A DNA stretch of 41,862 nt from JBOGGX01 sp050744245 (GTDB lineage Bacteria; Actinomycetota; Acidimicrobiia; Acidimicrobiales; JBOGGX01), in NCBI GenBank assembly GCA_050744245.1, contig JBOGGX010000242.1, forward strand, positions 1 to 41,862, given 5' to 3'. Both the position numbers and the translations under genes were made by a program. This document shows, in pieces, positions 24,114-32,679 of the stretch. The notes under the pieces were generated by a model. The model did no database searches and was not told the DNA's origin. It saw only the letters and a program-made list of their open reading frames with translations. The stretch's first letter is position 1; every line of letters starts with the position of its first letter.

Positions 24114-24761
24114 GTGACCACCGACATCGACCGCTGGGCCGAGCGGACGGCCCGCCTCGACCTGAGCGACATCGACTTCGACGCCTTCACCGACCAGCCC
24201 CTCGGCCCCGACGTGCTGCGCTCGCTGCGGTACATGCACGACGTCGAGTACCACGCCGCGGTCCGGGGCCGGCGGAGGTGGCGGGACAAGGTCGATCCGA
24301 TCGCCCACCTCCTCGGATCGGCGATGGCCGGGCCGTCGTTCATCGCCATCCACATGTCGTGGGGCGCGGTGAACGAGTGGACCACCCAGGCCGGCTACGC
24401 CCGGCTCATCGCCAAGGCCAGGCACCCGGTGCTGACCACGCTGCTCAAGCGGATCATGCGCCAGGAGGGCCGGCACATCGACTTCTACTCGTCGACGGCC
24501 CGTGAGCTGCTGACCGGGAACCGTCGGGCCCAGCGGCTGGCCCGGTTCGCGCTCGAACGGCTCTGGAAGCCCGTCGGGGCCGGCGTCATGCCCGACGAGG
24601 AGGTCAGGTTCCTGATCGGGTTCTTGTTCGGCGACCAGGACGGCCGCGAGTGGGCGGCCAGGGTCGACAACAGCGTCGATCGGCTGCCCGGCCTGTCCGG
24701 CCTCCACCTGGCCGCCGGCGCGGTCGACAGCTACGCCGACCCGGTGCGCCGGGCCGCCTGA
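24114..24761 (+). CDS. Ferritin-like-fold candidate protein between trpC and trpF
   Basis: A protein of 215 residues starting with GTG. It is predicted mostly helical, with an ExxH-type motif in RIMRQEGRHIDFYSST, a second acidic/His segment YMHDVEYHAAV, and an acidic pair at MPDEEVRF. These are reminiscent of ferritin-like diiron proteins, but I cannot confirm a complete set of four Glu and two His ligands. No signal peptide or membrane helix is seen. It starts 43 nt after palindromic copy 2 and ends 24 nt before trpF, so it is likely cotranscribed with the trp genes. The function is unknown. Confidence 0.7.
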   Translation: MTTDIDRWAERTARLDLSDIDFDAFTDQPLGPDVLRSLRYMHDVEYHAAVRGRRRWRDKVDPIAHLLGSAMAGPSFIAIHMSWGAVNEWTTQAGYARLIAKARHPVLTTLLKRIMRQEGRHIDFYSSTARELLTGNRRAQRLARFALERLWKPVGAGVMPDEEVRFLIGFLFGDQDGREWAARVDNSVDRLPGLSGLHLAAGAVDSYADPVRRAA

Positions 24762-24785
24762 CCCTCGCCGGGTACCCTCCACGGC

Positions 24786-25447
24786 GTGTTCGTGAAGGTC
24801 TGCGGCATCGCCCGCGAGGACGACGCGCTCCTGGCCGTCGCCCTCGGAACCGATGCCGTCGGCTTCGTCTTCGCCCCCTCCCCCCGCCAGATCTCGGTGG
24901 TGCAGGCCCGCGACATCGCCCGGCGGCTGCCGCCCGAAGTCCTCACCGTCGGCGTGTTCCGAGACGAGGTGCCGAAGCGGGTCGTGGCGATCTGTTACGA
25001 CGCCGGCCTGCGGGCGGCCCAGCTCCACGGGCGGGAGACGGCGGAGCAGACCCGCTGGGTCAGGGCCAGGGTGCCGGTGGTGATCAAGGCGTTCGCCGCG
25101 GGCGACCCCCGGCTCGACCACGCCGACGACTACGGCGCCGACGCGGTCATGGTCGACTCGCACGCACCCGGCTCCGGTGAGGTGTTCGACTGGTCGCTGG
25201 CCGAGGGGGCGCCCATCGGTCGCCGGGTCATCCTGGCCGGCGGGCTCACACCGTCCAATGTGGCCGAAGCGATTGAGCGCGTGCGACCGTGGGGGGTCGA
25301 CGTCGCCAGCGGCGTCGAATCGGAAGCCGGGCGCAAGGACCCGATGAAGCTGCGCGACTTCATCCGGGCCGCCCGGGCCGCCGAGCTGACCCCGTACGCG
25401 GGCGACGAGGAGCACGAGCCGTACAACTGGGAGGAGGACCCGGCCCA

Positions 25448-25457
<10 letters not shown>
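24786..25457 (+). CDS. trpF: Phosphoribosylanthranilate isomerase
   Basis: A (beta/alpha)8 isomerase of 223 residues that converts PRA to CdRP. The start FVKVCGIAREDDAL carries the catalytic Cys; GTDAVGFVFAPSPRQIS and AAQLHGRE follow; the catalytic Asp is in AVMVDSHAPGSG. The phosphate loop is VILAGGLTPSNV, and GVDVASGVESEAGRKDP closes the family core. A tail of some 25 residues, rich in Glu, Asp, Tyr and Trp, goes beyond the normal end; part of it is needed to encode the trpB ribosome-binding site. GTG at 24786. Confidence 0.95.
25430..25437 (+). promoter_or_regulatory. Shine-Dalgarno of trpB (GGAGGAGG)
   Basis: This strong SD lies 10 nt before the GTG at 25448 and 28 nt before the ATG at 25466. 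It decides the trpB start in favour of the GTG, which overlaps the end of trpF. Confidence 0.7.
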
Positions 25458-26623
<1,166 letters not shown>

Positions 26624-26630
26624 CGGGCCG

Positions 26631-27428
26631 GTGAGCGACGCCGGGGGACGCCTCGAGTCCCGCCTCCGATCCGCACGGGACGCCGGACGCAAGCTGCTCG
26701 TGCCCTACCTCACCGGCGGGCTCGACGGTTGGGAGGAGGCGCTGGCCGCCGTGGCCGCCTCGGGCGCCGACGCCATCGAGATCGGCATCCCGTTCTCCGA
26801 TCCGGTCATGGACGGCCCCACCATCCAGGCCGCGTCGCTGCGGGCGCTGAGCTCGGGGGCGACCCCGACGGCCATCATCGACGGCATCCGGCGTCACGTC
26901 GACATCGACGTCCCGCTGGCCGTGATGACCTACTACAACATCTTGTTCCGCGCCGGCCACGAGCGCTTCGCCGCCGCCCTGGCCGACGCCGGGGTCGCCG
27001 GCGCCATCGTGCCCGACCTGCCGCTCGAGGAGGCGGGCCCGTGGATCGACGCGGCCGAGACGGCCGGCGTGGCGACGGTGCTGCTCGCCGCCCCCACCGC
27101 GTCCGACGATCGGCTGCGCGCCATCGCCGAGCGGTCGAGGGGGTTCGTCTACGCCGTCGGGGTGCTCGGCGTCACCGGTGAGCGGGCGTCGATCAGCGCC
27201 ACCGCAACCGCCATCGCCGGCCGAGTCCAGGCCGTCACCGACCGGCCCGTGCTCGTCGGCGTCGGCATATCGACGCCGGAGCAGGCGGCCGAGGTCAGTC
27301 GGGTGGCCGACGGCGTGGTCGTCGGGTCGGCGCTCGTCCGCCGGCTGCTCGACGGCGAGGGACCCGAGGCGGCCGCCGCGCTCGTCGCCGACTTCAGGAC
27401 CGCGCTGGACGCAAACTCGACGCACTAG
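26631..27428 (+). CDS. trpA: Tryptophan synthase alpha chain
   Basis: A (beta/alpha)8 subunit of 265 residues that cleaves indole-glycerol phosphate to indole. The catalytic Glu is in ADAIEIGIPFSDPVMDGPTIQ, and the catalytic Asp in VPDLPLEEA. YYNILFRAGHERF, YAVGVLGVTGER and VGVGISTPEQA are family segments. It starts with GTG at 26631, 7 nt after trpB. The last codons (NSTH) and the TAG stop are encoded by palindromic element copy 3. This is the last gene of the superoperon. Confidence 0.96.
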   Translation: MSDAGGRLESRLRSARDAGRKLLVPYLTGGLDGWEEALAAVAASGADAIEIGIPFSDPVMDGPTIQAASLRALSSGATPTAIIDGIRRHVDIDVPLAVMTYYNILFRAGHERFAAALADAGVAGAIVPDLPLEEAGPWIDAAETAGVATVLLAAPTASDDRLRAIAERSRGFVYAVGVLGVTGERASISATATAIAGRVQAVTDRPVLVGVGISTPEQAAEVSRVADGVVVGSALVRRLLDGEGPEAAAALVADFRTALDANSTH

Positions 27429-27463
27429 GCACCGCAGAGCGGGGCCAGATGCGTCGAGAATGG
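27413..27463. repeat. Palindromic repeat element, copy 3 (3' end of trpA)
   Basis: Outer arms CTCGACGCA (27416-27424) and TGCGTCGAG (27450-27458); inner stem GGCACCGC (27428-27435) with GCGGGGCC (27439-27446) and one A-G mismatch; loop AGA. The flanks AAA and AATGG equal those of copy 1. The element provides the trpA stop codon and may act as the operon terminator. Confidence 0.82.
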
Positions 27464-27473
27464 ACGGTCCGGC

Positions 27474-27487
27474 GTCGAGGCCTCGAC
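27474..27487. promoter_or_regulatory. Perfect 14-bp palindrome before the LuxR-type gene
   Basis: GTCGAGG at 27474-27480 is followed directly by its reverse complement CCTCGAC. It ends 14 bp before the GTG of the regulator gene, a place suited to an operator for autoregulation, although GTCGAC-like words are common in this genome. Confidence 0.3.
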
Positions 27488-27501
27488 CTACCATCGACCG
27501 G

Positions 27502-29149
27502 GTGTCCGACACAGTCGACGGGCTGCTGGCCAAGGGCCAGGCCGCACTCGACCACGGTGACTGGTCCGGGGCCCGCGACGCGTTCCGCGCCGTGCTCGAC
27601 CGGGCCGACCGGGCCGACGCGCAGTTCGGGCTGGCCGAGGCGGCGTGGTGGCTCGGCGACATCGACGCGTCGATCCGGTCGCGGGAGCGGTCGTTCGCGG
27701 CCTACCGTCGCCAACCGGAACCCAAGCGGGCTGCCCTGGCCGCGATTCTTCTGTGCCTCGACTACCGGCAGCAGGTGGGGAACCCGGTCGCCGCCGCCGG
27801 GTGGCTGGCCCGAGCCACCCGCCTGATCGAGGAGCACGCCATCGACGAGCTCCGAGGCTGGCTCCTGTTCGCCACGTCGTTCACGTCCGACGATCTCGAG
27901 TCGGCCGAGCGGTGGGCCGGCGAGGCCCGCGAGCTCGCCCACGAGGCGGGCGACACCGACCTTGAGCTTTGCGCCCTGAGCGAGGTCGGGGCGGTGCTGG
28001 TCAGGCAGGGTCGGGTGGCCGAGGGTGTCCGCTGGCTCGACGAGGCCATGGCCGGCTCGCTCGGCGGCGAGGGCGGGCACCCGGGCACCGTCGTGTTCAC
28101 CAGCTGCATGATGATCACCTCGTGCACCGACTGCGCCGAGTTCGAGCGGGCCGTGCACTGGGTGCGGGAGACCCAGCGGTTCGCCGAACGCTATGGCTGC
28201 CCGTTCCTGTACGCCGAGTGCCGCATCGTGCTCGTCGAGCTGCTCGGCACCGGTGACTGGCGCCAGGCCGAAGAGGAGCACGCGCGGTGCTCGACCTGGC
28301 GCCGCGGACGGTTCCGACCCTGCACCGTCGGGCCGCGGCCGCCCTGGCCGAGCTGCGGATCGCCCAGGGCCGCGTTGCCGAGGCCGAGCGGCTGGTGGCC
28401 GATCTCGACGACCACCCGGAGACGGCGCCCGGGCTGGCGAAGCTCCACATGGTCCACGGCCGTCCGGCGGCCGCGGTCGCCGTCATCGAGCGCCGGCTCG
28501 ACGTGATCGACGGGCTGCGGCTCGACGGCGCCGTGCTCGTCGAGCTGCTCGGCCAGGCCGACCTCGCCCACCGCGACCCGCAGCGCGCCGCGGCACGGGG
28601 CCGGCAGCTGGTCGACCTCGGCGCCACGTTCGGATGCGACATCATCCGGGCGAGGGGCGAGCGGCTGGTGGGCCGGGCCCACTCGGCGATGGGGGAGACC
28701 AGCGCCGCGCGGCGCCACCTCGACGCCGCCGTCGTCGCCCTGGCCCGGCTCGGGCTCCGCTACGAGGCGGGAAGGACGCGGATGCTGCTGGCCGACGCGC
28801 TCCACGAGGCCGAGCCGGAGGTGGCGACGGCCGAGGCTCGGGCCGCGCTGGCCGTGTTCGACGAGCTCGGCGCCGCTCCGGACGCCGATTCGGCCGCGGC
28901 CCGGCTGCGCGGGCTCGGCGTGAAGGCGGGCCGGACCGGGCCGAGAGGCGCCGACGGGCTGACCAGGCGCGAGCAGGACGTGCTGGGCTCCTCGGCGACG
29001 GGCTGTCGAATCCCGAGATCGCGGCCAGGCTGTATGTCAGCCGCAAGACCGTTGAGCACCACGTCGCCAGCGTCCTGGCCAAGCTCGGCGTCGCCAACCG
29101 GCATCAGGCGGCCAGCTACCTGAACGGTCGGGCGTCGACGTTCGAGTGA
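27502..29149 (+). pseudogene. TPR-containing LuxR-family regulator, two apparent frameshifts
   Basis: One gene read in three successive frames. From GTG 27502 a TPR-like helical repeat region runs in the first frame to about 28284; it continues from about 28287 (VLDLAPRTVPTLHRRAAAAL) in a second frame, and from about 28988 in a third. The third carries the LuxR-type HTH: LTRREQDVL, then GLSNPEIAARLYVSRKTVEHHVASVLAKLGV, ending at 29149. Each junction is explained by one missing base (near 28282-28287 and 28983-28990). Rejoined, the protein would have about 550 residues. The codon pattern remains coding-like on both sides, so these may be sequencing indels or very recent mutations. Confidence 0.8.
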
Positions 29150-29207
29150 GTCGAAAATAGGTGACCTCACCGATGTGTGGCCCGGCTGGTCGTGCGACCC
29201 TCATCCG

Positions 29208-30298
29208 ATGACCACAGCGAGCGGGGTTGCCCCGCCGATCGAACTGGACAGCACGGCGGTCGACGAGTTCGCCGGACGGGTCATGGGTCTCTACGCCAGC
29301 GGCATGCTGGGATCGATGATCGACCCCGGGCACCGCACGGGTCTGTTCGCCGTTGCCGCCGACGGCCCGTTCACCAGCGAGGAGCTTGCCGGACGCGCCG
29401 GCCGGCACGAACGCTACGCGAGGGAGTGGCTCGCCGCGCTCGTCACCGGTGGCATCGTCGACTACGACCCCGCCTCGGCCACCTACGAGCTGCCGCCGGT
29501 CCACGCCGCCTGCCTCACCGGCGACCGGGCATCCAACGTGGCCCCGTGGCCCAGATCAACACCCATCTGGCGAAGCACCTGGACCAGGTCGCAGTGGCGT
29601 TCCGCGACGGGGGCGGCGGGCCGTACGCGGAGTTTCGTCCCGAGCTCACCGATGTCCTGGACGCGGCGGGGAGGGGTCTCTACGACGCCATCCTGGTCGA
29701 TGCCCGGGTACCGGTCGTCCCCGGCCTCTCGGAACGGCTCACGGCCGGGGCCTGCGTGGCCGACGTCGGCTGCGGCACGGGCCATGCGGTTGTGCTCATT
29801 GCCCGGGCGTTCCCGGCTTCCACGTTCGTCGGGTTCGACATCGCGGAGGACGCCATCGAGCGGGCCGGGGCGGAGGCCGCGTCGGAAGGTCTCACCAACG
29901 CCACCTTCGAGGTGCGCGACGCGGCCAGCCTCACCGTCGACGAACCCTTCGATGTCGTGTTCACGATCGACGCCATCCACGACCAGGCCCATCCGGCCGA
30001 CGTCTTGTCACCGATCTTCGCCGCCCTCGTCCCCGGCGGCACCTACGTGATGGCCGAACCGGCCGCGTCCAGCAGCCTCGAGGACAACCTCGCCAACCCG
30101 CTGGCCCCGTGGATCTACGGCATCAGCACCCTGCACTGCATGACGGTGTCGCTCGCCGAGGGTGGCGCAGGGCTCGGCCCGGCGTGGGGTTGGCAACGGG
30201 CCCATCGGATGCTGGCCGAGGCCGGCTTCGGTGCGGTCACCATGTTCGACGCGCCAGGCGACCCGTTCGACACCATTCACGTCGCCGGTAAGCCGTAG
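29208..30298 (+). pseudogene. SAM-dependent methyltransferase with N-terminal winged helix, one apparent frameshift
   Basis: The ATG at 29208 begins MTTASGVAPPIELDS. The first part, including the winged-helix-like segment FTSEELAGRAGRHERYAREWL, reads in one frame to about 29543; the rest reads in another frame from about 29546 (VAQINTHLAKHL). One base is missing, probably in the CCCC run at 29542-29545. The second part has SAM motif I, VADVGCGTGHAVVLIARAF, and acidic motif II, FVGFDIAEDAIE, with FTIDAIHDQAHPADVL after it. Family members of this two-domain type include mycobacterial Rv2258c-like methyltransferases. Rejoined length is about 363 residues. The substrate is unknown. Confidence 0.8.
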
Positions 30299-30310
30299 GC
30301 CGGCCGCGGT

Positions 30311-31462
30311 TCACATCTCGTCTGCCGGCTGACCGAGCGTCACCCGTCCGGCGTGGAGCAGCGTGACCTCGGGGGTGAACGGGTGGAACAGCACGCCGCT
30401 CACGTCGCGCACGGCCTGCTCGATGCCGGCCCGCCTGAAGTAGGCGGCGCCGCCCGCGACCTGGAGGGCGAGGTCGCAGGCGGCCACCGACTCCTCGGCC
30501 ACCGCCCGCTTGGCCTGCATGGTCCTGACCACGTTGGCCATCGACGGCTCCGGGTCGTCGCCCACCTCGGCGATGGCCCCGAACAGGCTCCAGCGGGCGA
30601 CCCGCGTCCTGTAGTCGAGCTCGCCGACGAGCCGCTGCACGAGCGGGTCCTCCGCCTTGGAGGTCGGTCGCACGAGCTCCAACGCCTTGTCCCGGGCGCC
30701 CTCGGCCACGCCCAGGTACACGGCGGCGATCACGGGGAAGGCGAGGGAGATGATCGTCATCAGGGGCGGGTCGACCGTGCCCCACGGCCGGTTCGAGATG
30801 ACCTGGGCGTCGGCCACGAAGACGTCGGTCATGACCACGTCGTGGCTTCCCGTCCCGCGCATGCCGAGCGTGTCCCACGTCTCGTCGATCTCGATCCCCG
30901 GCGCGGCGACCGGCACCCCCATGGCCAGCACCCGGCGCCCGGCCTCTGGGTCCTCGTAGGTGAACAGGGTGGAGAACACGTCGCCGACCGGAACCTGGCT
31001 GGCGAACACCTTGCGCCCGTTCACCACGTAGCCGCCGTCGACCTTCTCGGCCGTGCCGTTGGGCCGGGTGAAATCGGAGCCGCCGGTCGACACGAGCACG
31101 ATGCGGTCGTCGACCACCCGCCGCAGCATGGCCTCGGCGCCCGGCATGCCCCGCCGGTAGCGCCACGCCGCGAACATCGTGATGTGCAGGTGCATCGACG
31201 CAGCCAGGGCGGTCGATGCGCAGTGACGGGCCATCTCGGCCTCGGCTGCGGCCGTCTGCCCGATCGTCGCCCCCATGCCGCCCAGTTCGACGGGCACGGC
31301 GAGGGCCAGGTAACCGGAGGAGCGGAGCACGTCGTAGGCCTCGGTCACGAAGCTCCCGTCGCGGTCGTGGCCCGCGCTGTGGGACGAGAACTGCCGCCCC
31401 AGGTCGCAGGCCAACGGGACGAACGCCTCCAGCTCGGCCTTGTCCAGCACCATCGTCATCAC
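30311..31462 (-). CDS. Acyl-CoA dehydrogenase-family flavoprotein
   Basis: A protein of 383 residues with the acyl-CoA dehydrogenase fold. GYLALAVPVELGGMGATIGQT is the N-terminal helical domain signature; the middle beta-domain has GYVVNGRKVFASQVPVGDVF and DTLGMRGTGSHDVVMTDVFV; the C-terminal helical domain ends ALQVAGGAAYFRRAGIEQAVRDVSG. The pattern, with a His-containing end (LLHAGRVTLG), is close to the DszC/HpaH-like flavin monooxygenase branch as well as to true dehydrogenases, so the substrate is open. It is intact, unlike the genes around it. It is divergent from the HxlR-type regulator, which may control it. Confidence 0.85.
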   Translation of the reverse strand: MMTMVLDKAELEAFVPLACDLGRQFSSHSAGHDRDGSFVTEAYDVLRSSGYLALAVPVELGGMGATIGQTAAAEAEMARHCASTALAASMHLHITMFAAWRYRRGMPGAEAMLRRVVDDRIVLVSTGGSDFTRPNGTAEKVDGGYVVNGRKVFASQVPVGDVFSTLFTYEDPEAGRRVLAMGVPVAAPGIEIDETWDTLGMRGTGSHDVVMTDVFVADAQVISNRPWGTVDPPLMTIISLAFPVIAAVYLGVAEGARDKALELVRPTSKAEDPLVQRLVGELDYRTRVARWSLFGAIAEVGDDPEPSMANVVRTMQAKRAVAEESVAACDLALQVAGGAAYFRRAGIEQAVRDVSGVLFHPFTPEVTLLHAGRVTLGQPADEM

Positions 31463-31508
31463 TTGTCACCCTTCTGTCCGCCTCGAGTACGGCGCGACGA
31501 TACGGACG

Positions 31509-31562
31509 ACCTGCACCGCCGGCTAGTACAGGTCTTGGACCCGGTGGTGCAGATGTTGGACC
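31509..31562. promoter_or_regulatory. Direct and inverted repeats in the acyl-CoA dehydrogenase/HxlR intergenic region
   Basis: Two direct repeats, ACAGGTCTTGGACC (from 31528) and GCAGATGTTGGACC (from 31549), match at 11 of 14 positions and lie 21 bp apart, two helical turns. CTGCACCGCC at 31511-31520 is also inverted relative to GGTGGTGCAG near 31543-31552. Together they look like a regulator-binding region between two divergent genes, most simply for the HxlR-type protein. Confidence 0.4.
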
Positions 31563-31592
31563 GCAGTCCGGGCAGCTGGGATGATCTGCGCC

Positions 31593-32287
31593 GTGGACAA
31601 CTACGGCCAGTACTGCCCGGTGTCGTACGCCGCCGACCTGCTGGGCGACCGGTGGGCGCTGCTGATCTGCGGGAGATCGTCGGGGGCGGGGCCACGCGGT
31701 TCAACGAGATCGAGCGGTGCCTGCCCCGGGTGTCGCGTTCGCTCCTCGCCCAGCGTCTGCGTCACCTTGACAGCGTCGGGCTGATCGAGGCCGTCCCCCT
31801 GTCGACCGGACGGGGCCACGAGTACCGCCCGACGCCCGCCGGCAAGGCCATCGAACCGGTCCTCCAGGCCATGGGGGACTGGGCCGTTCGGTGGGTGTTC
31901 GGCGACCCTCGACCCGAGGAGCTGGACCCGACGTTCATCATTTGGTGGATGCACCGCCGGGTCAACTTCGACGAGCTTCCGCCCGGCCGGACCGTCGTGC
32001 GCTTCGATCTCGTCAACCCGGGTCGGGCCGTCCTTTGGCTGGTGCTCGAACCGGTCGAGGCGTCGGTGTGCACGACCGACCCGGGGTTTCCCGTGGCCAT
32101 CCATGTGACCGCAGAGTCGATCGAGTTCCACCGGGTCTTCGCCGGGCGCACCAGCTTCGCCGAGGCGGTGCGGGCCGGCCACATCGAGATCGACGGCCCC
32201 ACCCGCCTGACCCGTCAGCTTCCGCGCTGGTTCGCCTGGAGCCCGTTCGCCGAGGCCACCAGGCACCATGCCGCCTTGCGCCGGTAG
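31593..32287 (+). pseudogene. HxlR-family transcriptional regulator, one apparent frameshift
   Basis: The N-terminal part VDNYGQYCPVSYAADLLGDRWALLI, with the conserved HxlR Cys in YCPVSYA, reads in one frame from GTG 31593 (ATG 31581 possible). The continuation, REIVGGGATRFNEIERCLPRVSRSLLAQRL as the winged helix, reads in another frame from about 31670. One base is missing near 31665-31670. The rejoined protein has about 230 residues, with a long C-terminal domain (VRFDLVNPGRAVLWLVLEP and VFAGRTSFAEAVRAGHIEIDGP) that resembles a sterol-carrier (SCP2-like) ligand domain. It would regulate the divergent acyl-CoA dehydrogenase gene. Confidence 0.82.
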
Positions 32288-32679
32288 CCGGGCACGAAGC
32301 GTTCAATCGATGGCACGGTCGACTACACGTCGCCGGCCCATTCCGAACAAGCCTGGTGACTGGGCGCCCGAACTCACGCTGGTCGAACAGGGCCGTTTGG
32401 AGGTGAGATCGGCGGCCTCGAGCGCCGCATGGTCGAGTGCCGGATGAACAAACAACCGTACGCCACGAACTCAGCGCCACACACCGGGTGCACATTCTGT
32501 ATGCCGCCGGCCTCCGCCGGCGGCATACTCATGCCCTCCCGCCGCCCGCACCGGCGCCGGTGAGTCGCTCACCGCGGCCACGCGGCTCGCCGCCTGCTCG
32601 CCTCGCCCTCTTCGAGCGACTCCCATGTGGCGAGACCTGCCCTGAGGCGGCTGTCACACCCGTGGGGTATGAAGGAGCA
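32288..32679. other. 392-bp gene-free stretch upstream of cas3
   Basis: No convincing gene is seen. The cas3 frame is open back to 32437, but the translated part is Pro/Arg-rich and contains the hairpin at 32499-32528, so I judge it non-coding. The cas operon promoter should lie here, but I cannot point to a convincing -35/-10 pair. Base composition is a little less GC-rich than the his/trp region. Confidence 0.5.
32499..32528. terminator. Perfect 13-bp hairpin upstream of the cas operon
   Basis: GTATGCCGCCGGC at 32499-32511 pairs with GCCGGCGGCATAC at 32516-32528 across the loop CTCC. It is the strongest hairpin near the locus boundary, 211 bp after the HxlR gene and 151 bp before cas3. A terminator insulating the cas operon is the simplest reading; no T-run follows. 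Confidence 0.5.

Noticed and set aside
27178..28506. 442-codon frame taken as a complete protein
   Set aside because: It starts inside trpA in another frame and loses TPR character after about 28284; the real gene continues in other frames.
28282..28990. Programmed frameshifting in the LuxR-type gene
   Set aside because: The junctions lack a slippery heptamer with a downstream structure that I can recognise, and similar one-base losses occur in two neighbouring unrelated genes.
30353..31592. Upstream part of the long plus-strand frame ending at 32287
   Set aside because: Antisense to the intact acyl-CoA dehydrogenase; only the part after about 31670 belongs to the HxlR gene.
32437..32679. 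Upstream extension of the cas3 frame by 81 codons
   Set aside because: Encodes Pro/Arg-rich sequence across a perfect hairpin; the ATG at 32680 is preceded by AAGGAG and begins the expected Cas3 N-terminus.
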